The notes under the pieces: model-generated
Told to the model about the DNA's origin: nothing
What the model saw: the letters and a program-made list of their open reading frames with translations, nothing else
The model's database searches: none
Source: Sinohyriopsis cumingii
Lineage: Eukaryota > Mollusca > Bivalvia > Unionida > Unionidae
DNA: 64,000 bases
Assembly: GCA_028554795.2 (NCBI GenBank)
Contig: CM068838.1
Location: 129,243,428 to 129,307,427, forward strand
Direction: 5' to 3'
Shown: in pieces, positions 59,745 to 64,000 of the stretch
Position numbering within the stretch: position 1 is the first letter of the stretch
Layout: every line of letters starts with the position of its first letter
Translations under genes and position numbers: made by a program

Positions 59745-61678
59745 ACATTACCTAATAGAAAATGACCTTCTAGAATGATCCTGATGTTTACAACAACAAC
59801 AAAAAAACAACCTGGATTACACTCAAGAAATTCCAAAACCAAGACCCTTCTTCTATTAATAATGATCATGATATTAAGCCCATACACAGACAGGATAATT
59901 TATCTATATATTAATTGTTTACACAGAATAAAATAAAAAAGTCAATCAGGTGAAGCAGAAATTAACTCAATTTTTTTACAAGGTCAAGTCCAAATTACAA
60001 TGTTATACAACAATAGCATTTGATGAAATATAAAAAATTGTTTATAAAACTAACAAACTGTGTAAATCAAATATACATAACAACCTAAAATGTAAATCAG
60101 TACCTAGCTGATTTGCCGGACTACCTTGGCCTGCATTTCCGTTTCTTGTAACCATGTATATAACTTCCCGAACAGAATACATAAATTCGTGTGATTTTCC
60201 AAGCTTAACCAACCGTTTCCATCGATAGTATATATAAAATATATTTTGCAGCTCAAACACTGTGTTTTCGAATTATATTAAACAACTGGCATACAAGAAT
60301 ATAAAGAATGATATTACTTCTAGCTATGACTAAGGGAGAGGCTGGTTATCATTGCTTCAAAGTACAAAAAGTATAACAACAATTATTAGTATGCTTACTT
60401 GCAGAGATTAAATTTACTATATTATGCGCGTGAAAAGTACGTTCGATGTTCCAATTAGACATGGTTAAAATGGAAACATGTGAGATAAGAAACCAAATGA
60501 AGCCCAGATTTGTTAGCCTTCTTGTTGTTTGTTATACATGGCCAACTATTCCATTCTTTTATATGAAATGTTCGCGGCACCATCTCAGATGCTAGCAGTT
60601 TGCTTGGTCTGAGTAGACAAAAGATACTATATGTTAAAGAGGCTTACAGGGAACGTAATTTTGAAGCAAAACAGATATATTTATTTAAACTAAATTTCCA
60701 ATTTTACAACTTATCAATCCCTACAAACTACATTTTAATAATTACAATGCAATTTCTATAATGGTAACTTCTCTAAAGACAGAAGGCGTTAAAGTCTCAT
60801 AATAAGTGAGTAGAGAACGAAAATAAAATACCAAAATATTTTTAAAAAATCTATAAAACACCCAACTACATTTTATGGCATTTATTTCATCGATTATTTT
60901 CTCATGTTTCGCTCGATATTTGCCTGTAATATATGTGTACCGAGTTATACTGTGACTCAGGAAAGATTGAAGAAAATAACAAGTTTGCTTCTTTATAAAA
61001 TAATTGTTTTATTTGTCTGTCATTTATTTCATTTATCTTCTTTTTCTTTATACGTTGTCTCGATATCACCTGCAAGTAACTTTTGCAATTGTGGTTTGAA
61101 TCTATGTCCACATTTCCGTCTGATATTTAGAAAGGCATTTGATAGTCTGATGTAATGAGCAAGGAGCCAAAATTTGAAGACGTGCAATACTCACAATTCT
61201 TTTTATAAAACATAATAAAGCATGTATTTTACAGGTATTCTAGACGTATATTTGAAAGAGTATGTGGTGTTGATACGTTACAGTAGTAGGCGACATGTTT
61301 GGATCGATAAAGGTGTTAAATAGTGCTAGGTACGGAAGAAAGAGAAACATGCAATTCACCCTTTTCAAGATAACCTAAGATCGATATATTTGTGGCAAAT
61401 GAACGTAAGATTCGTGTAAAAAAAGAAAATATATAATTTACTACACGATAACGTTAATGATTAAAATACACTATTTGACCATAGATCATAGATCTTCTCA
61501 TTCCAGTATTTCATTATTTAGTAAATGGTACTCTTCCGAGCTCCCCATTAACAATCCTTTATGCAGTATGCCCGTGTGCTTTTAATAATATTATAAAATA
61601 TCTCCTCAGTTACCTTTTCTGTATATTTACTGTTCACAAATCCTGAAACCTTGTGTGAAACTTGCATTATACTCTAAA
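59745..61678. other. No gene seen
   Basis: AT-rich sequence. Frames at 60,902-61,155 on both strands are short, overlapping and without recognised motifs. Confidence 0.4.
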
Positions 61679-61693
61679 CACACACACACACAC

Positions 61694-61762
<69 letters not shown>
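61679..61762. repeat. (AC)n/(TA)n microsatellite
   Basis: AC repeat followed by about 65 bases of TA repeat. Confidence 0.95.
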
Positions 61763-61765
<3 letters not shown>

Positions 61766-61853
61766 CAAGTTTGCTTTTAAGGTTTTATTCATATGTACTG
61801 TCACACATTAAAGCCTCTATACCTTTATACATAAATTTATACCAAATCATATT

Positions 61854-61901
61854 ATACACACACACACACACACACACATACATACACACACACACACATT
61901 C

Positions 61902-61932
<31 letters not shown>

Positions 61933-62032
61933 CATACATACATGCATACATACATACATACATACAAACATACATACATACAAACATACATACATACATA
62001 CATACATACATACATACATACATACATACATA
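61854..62032. repeat. (AC)n/(ATAC)n microsatellite
   Basis: AC repeat, then about 130 bases of ATAC repeat with CATG and CAAA variants. Confidence 0.95.
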
Positions 62033-63107
62033 CAGCTAGATAATACATACGAACGGTAGGTAGGTAAGTCCTTCAAAACTCCTGAAAACCCTTCAAGTGC
62101 AAAATGGTGCCTAAAGTGATGACCTTGTGATTGATAATGTTACATCTGATATGATATATGAGAAATTGTTCATATGTATTTTTTATGTATATATCAACGA
62201 CAAAATTAAGCATAACATGTAAGATATCAAAAAGCGAAACGGTCGTAAATACATAAATAGACATATTACCTAACCTTGTCTAAGGCAATCGTCTTCCAAA
62301 CTAAATTTGCCGGTGAAGACTCTTTAAACGCATTTGTTGCCTAGATATTGTACCTTTTATACAGAATTCATCCATTGTTAGTTGTGCGTACGATGCGACT
62401 ACGGGTAACGTTTACAACTAGTAATTCGTGCAAAGTATAATTAGTCACTGGTAGTCATATATCTAGAGGAAGGGGAAATTAATGCTTAATTTTTGTACAC
62501 ATATTTGAATTTTATTATATTGTAGCACAATGTGGAACATAGCTCTGCGGTCGTATGTCCCACTGAACTATTCAAGGGCCAGTATGTATATTGATGACGC
62601 AATATGTATCGTAACATTTTCTGTCTTGAATGGCAAGGAAACTAACTTTACGGAAGTAATCTTATATTCTATCCAGGAAACTTATAAAGAAAATTGGTGG
62701 GGAGCGACATGTGAAGGTTTATCATGTCACTTGTGTCCTGAGGGAATCGTCTGCTTGCATACGAATGCATGATTCTGTGCTGGATTTGAGTGTCAACATG
62801 TCTGCAGCATAACATTACTATCTGCAAAAAATGTAGACATATTCTATTCATGAATATGCATGTAGGTTAATAATGATAGAGTACTGAGGTGCATCAGATC
62901 GTGCAGCGGATTAAGTTGATGCAGTATATTTAACTCAATAAATAGTATGATCGTTCGGAACTTATTTAAATTTAACATTATGAAAATCCACCTGTCAAGA
63001 CCTACCTTGACTGACCAGACTTGCACTCACTCGCAAAAACCTACACATACAAAGTACAAAACTGCGAATAGATTGTAGGCGGTTGGTGGTTTGTGGTGTA
63101 AAGTAAT
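62033..63107. repeat. Part of a fourth, diverged block copy (D)
   Basis: Positions 62,270-62,640 align with 3,203-3,530 of A, starting with the CTTGTCTAAGGCAATCGTCTTCC step. Positions 62,640-62,900 align with 52,330-52,640 of C. The secreted-protein gene is not found upstream of it. The frame at 62,530-62,772 overlaps this repeat and is not supported. Confidence 0.5.
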
Positions 63108-63491
63108 ATGTACAATCATGACGAGTATAATTTGTTGAGCATGTACAACCACCTTCAATTAGCAAGATTTACCTTTTACACTCCAATCAGAGGAAGGAAG
63201 ACATCATACATAAGTCGATATGGATTATCTTTGTTGAACCACTATGCCGTAACAAAAACAGACATTCAATTTTTTTCCAAATACCATCCTCCGTTCCAAG
63301 AAGAAGCAGGACAAATGAATGAAATAAACTCAATATTTTTTCAAATTTCAAACCTAACACCATCCAGGACTTTACAAATCCACTTGCATAGCCCTCGCGA
63401 GAAGCTAAAATTTCAATTGGGCAAATTCAAGCCTGCACAAAGTACTTCCCCCACGGACAAATTAAAACAATTTAGAAGATATGCCGAGTGA
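63108..63491 (+). CDS. Uncharacterised 127-residue open frame
   Basis: The longest non-repetitive open frame in the last 5 kb. It starts MYNHDEYNLLSMYNHLQLAR and ends KLKQFRRYAE. It has no signal peptide, membrane segment or recognised motif, and no paralogue in blocks A-C. It could be an exon or chance. Confidence 0.2.
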   Translation: MYNHDEYNLLSMYNHLQLARFTFYTPIRGRKTSYISRYGLSLLNHYAVTKTDIQFFSKYHPPFQEEAGQMNEINSIFFQISNLTPSRTLQIHLHSPREKLKFQLGKFKPAQSTSPTDKLKQFRRYAE

Positions 63492-64000
63492 GCGAGAAAG
63501 AGAGAGGTCGTGTTCAATTCAGGATACATTGTACACTGCGTGTTTTCTTCGATGCGATTTATCCACAGAACACATTTCATCTTTATTTAGCATTTTTATG
63601 TACCTCATTCTTCTATTAAATAACTACTGATAGTTTATTTCAACGTTTGATCCTCAGTTATCATCATACACTGACCAAAGCTTGTATCTTCCAATATGAA
63701 GTCCTTGTCAAGGCCAATCCAGTAGGATAGTGATAATTCTACTAAAAATGTTTTATTGTCTTTATGTTAAACATTGTGGGATTGGAAACGCATTTTCGAA
63801 TTAATTTATCTTTTTGCCGAAAACAGACAAAAGTAGTACAACGATGAGATTCGTTACATGTATTTTACAAAATTCAACGTACATCCGAAAAACAAAATAA
63901 ATAATTTCGCATATTAAAGGACACGAAATATTTAAAATGTAATGAGAACAAATATATGAATGTATTTAAGCAAGTAAGCATTTACTGAGAGAGAAATATT
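63492..64000. other. No gene seen
   Basis: AT-rich sequence to the window end. Confidence 0.4.

Noticed and set aside
61771-62076. Open frames at the (ATAC)n repeat
   Set aside because: Tetranucleotide repeat open in several frames on both strands; no protein character.

Overview
This is a 64 kb piece of an animal (metazoan) genome, most likely a marine invertebrate. A mollusc or other lophotrochozoan fits the repeat content, but nothing in the window proves it. The DNA is AT-rich and full of (TA)n, (GT)n, (CT)n and (ATAC)n microsatellites. It carries tRNA-derived SINEs, non-LTR retrotransposons of two or three lineages, and Gmr1-like Ty3/gypsy remnants in which integrase precedes reverse transcriptase. 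The only credible intact host genes are two copies of a small secreted Gly/Asp/Ser/Asn-rich repeat protein.

Layout. The host part is a series of diverged tandem blocks: block A (about 743-12,192), block B (about 27,323-40,975), block C (about 48,538-58,554), and part of a fourth, more diverged copy D (within about 59,430-62,900). In the order found in A, each block holds a SINE, the secreted-protein gene (intact in A and B, dead in C), a second SINE, a short coding-like segment and an old LINE reverse-transcriptase fragment. Block A and block C each took a Gmr1-like element. Block B took a CR1/L2-like LINE.

Between A and B (about 12,193-27,322) lies a 15 kb decayed endogenous DNA-virus-like element. 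Its left half is a + strand virion module: coiled-coil proteins, a small hydrophobic virion protein, a probable major capsid protein, a pVI-like protein, an adenain-like cysteine protease, a fibre protein with a phage-tail-like motif, a two-helix membrane protein and a minor capsid or penton-like protein. The middle (19.5-22.6 kb) holds repeats and an inserted LINE tail. The right half holds an HNH/NUMOD endonuclease-like gene (-), a large family B polymerase / SF1 helicase / HNH replication gene (+), and a terminal minus-strand gene. Nearly every viral gene is broken by frameshifts or stops, and the protease has lost its catalytic Cys. I see no integrase and no packaging ATPase.

Between B and C (about 40,977-48,535), at what aligns as the same block junction, lies a foldback-like structure. 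It has two inverted arms built of ~61 bp tandem repeats around a degenerate RNase H-encoding LINE that is flanked by a 25 bp direct repeat.

The right end of the virus plus the first ~3.1 kb of block (1-3,865 and 26,581-30,261) is present twice at near identity, whereas the rest of A and B is strongly diverged. This points to a recent duplication or gene conversion, or to an assembly problem at the left edge of the window. The virus therefore appears to be a passenger in a rearranging tandem array whose cargo gene is the secreted protein.
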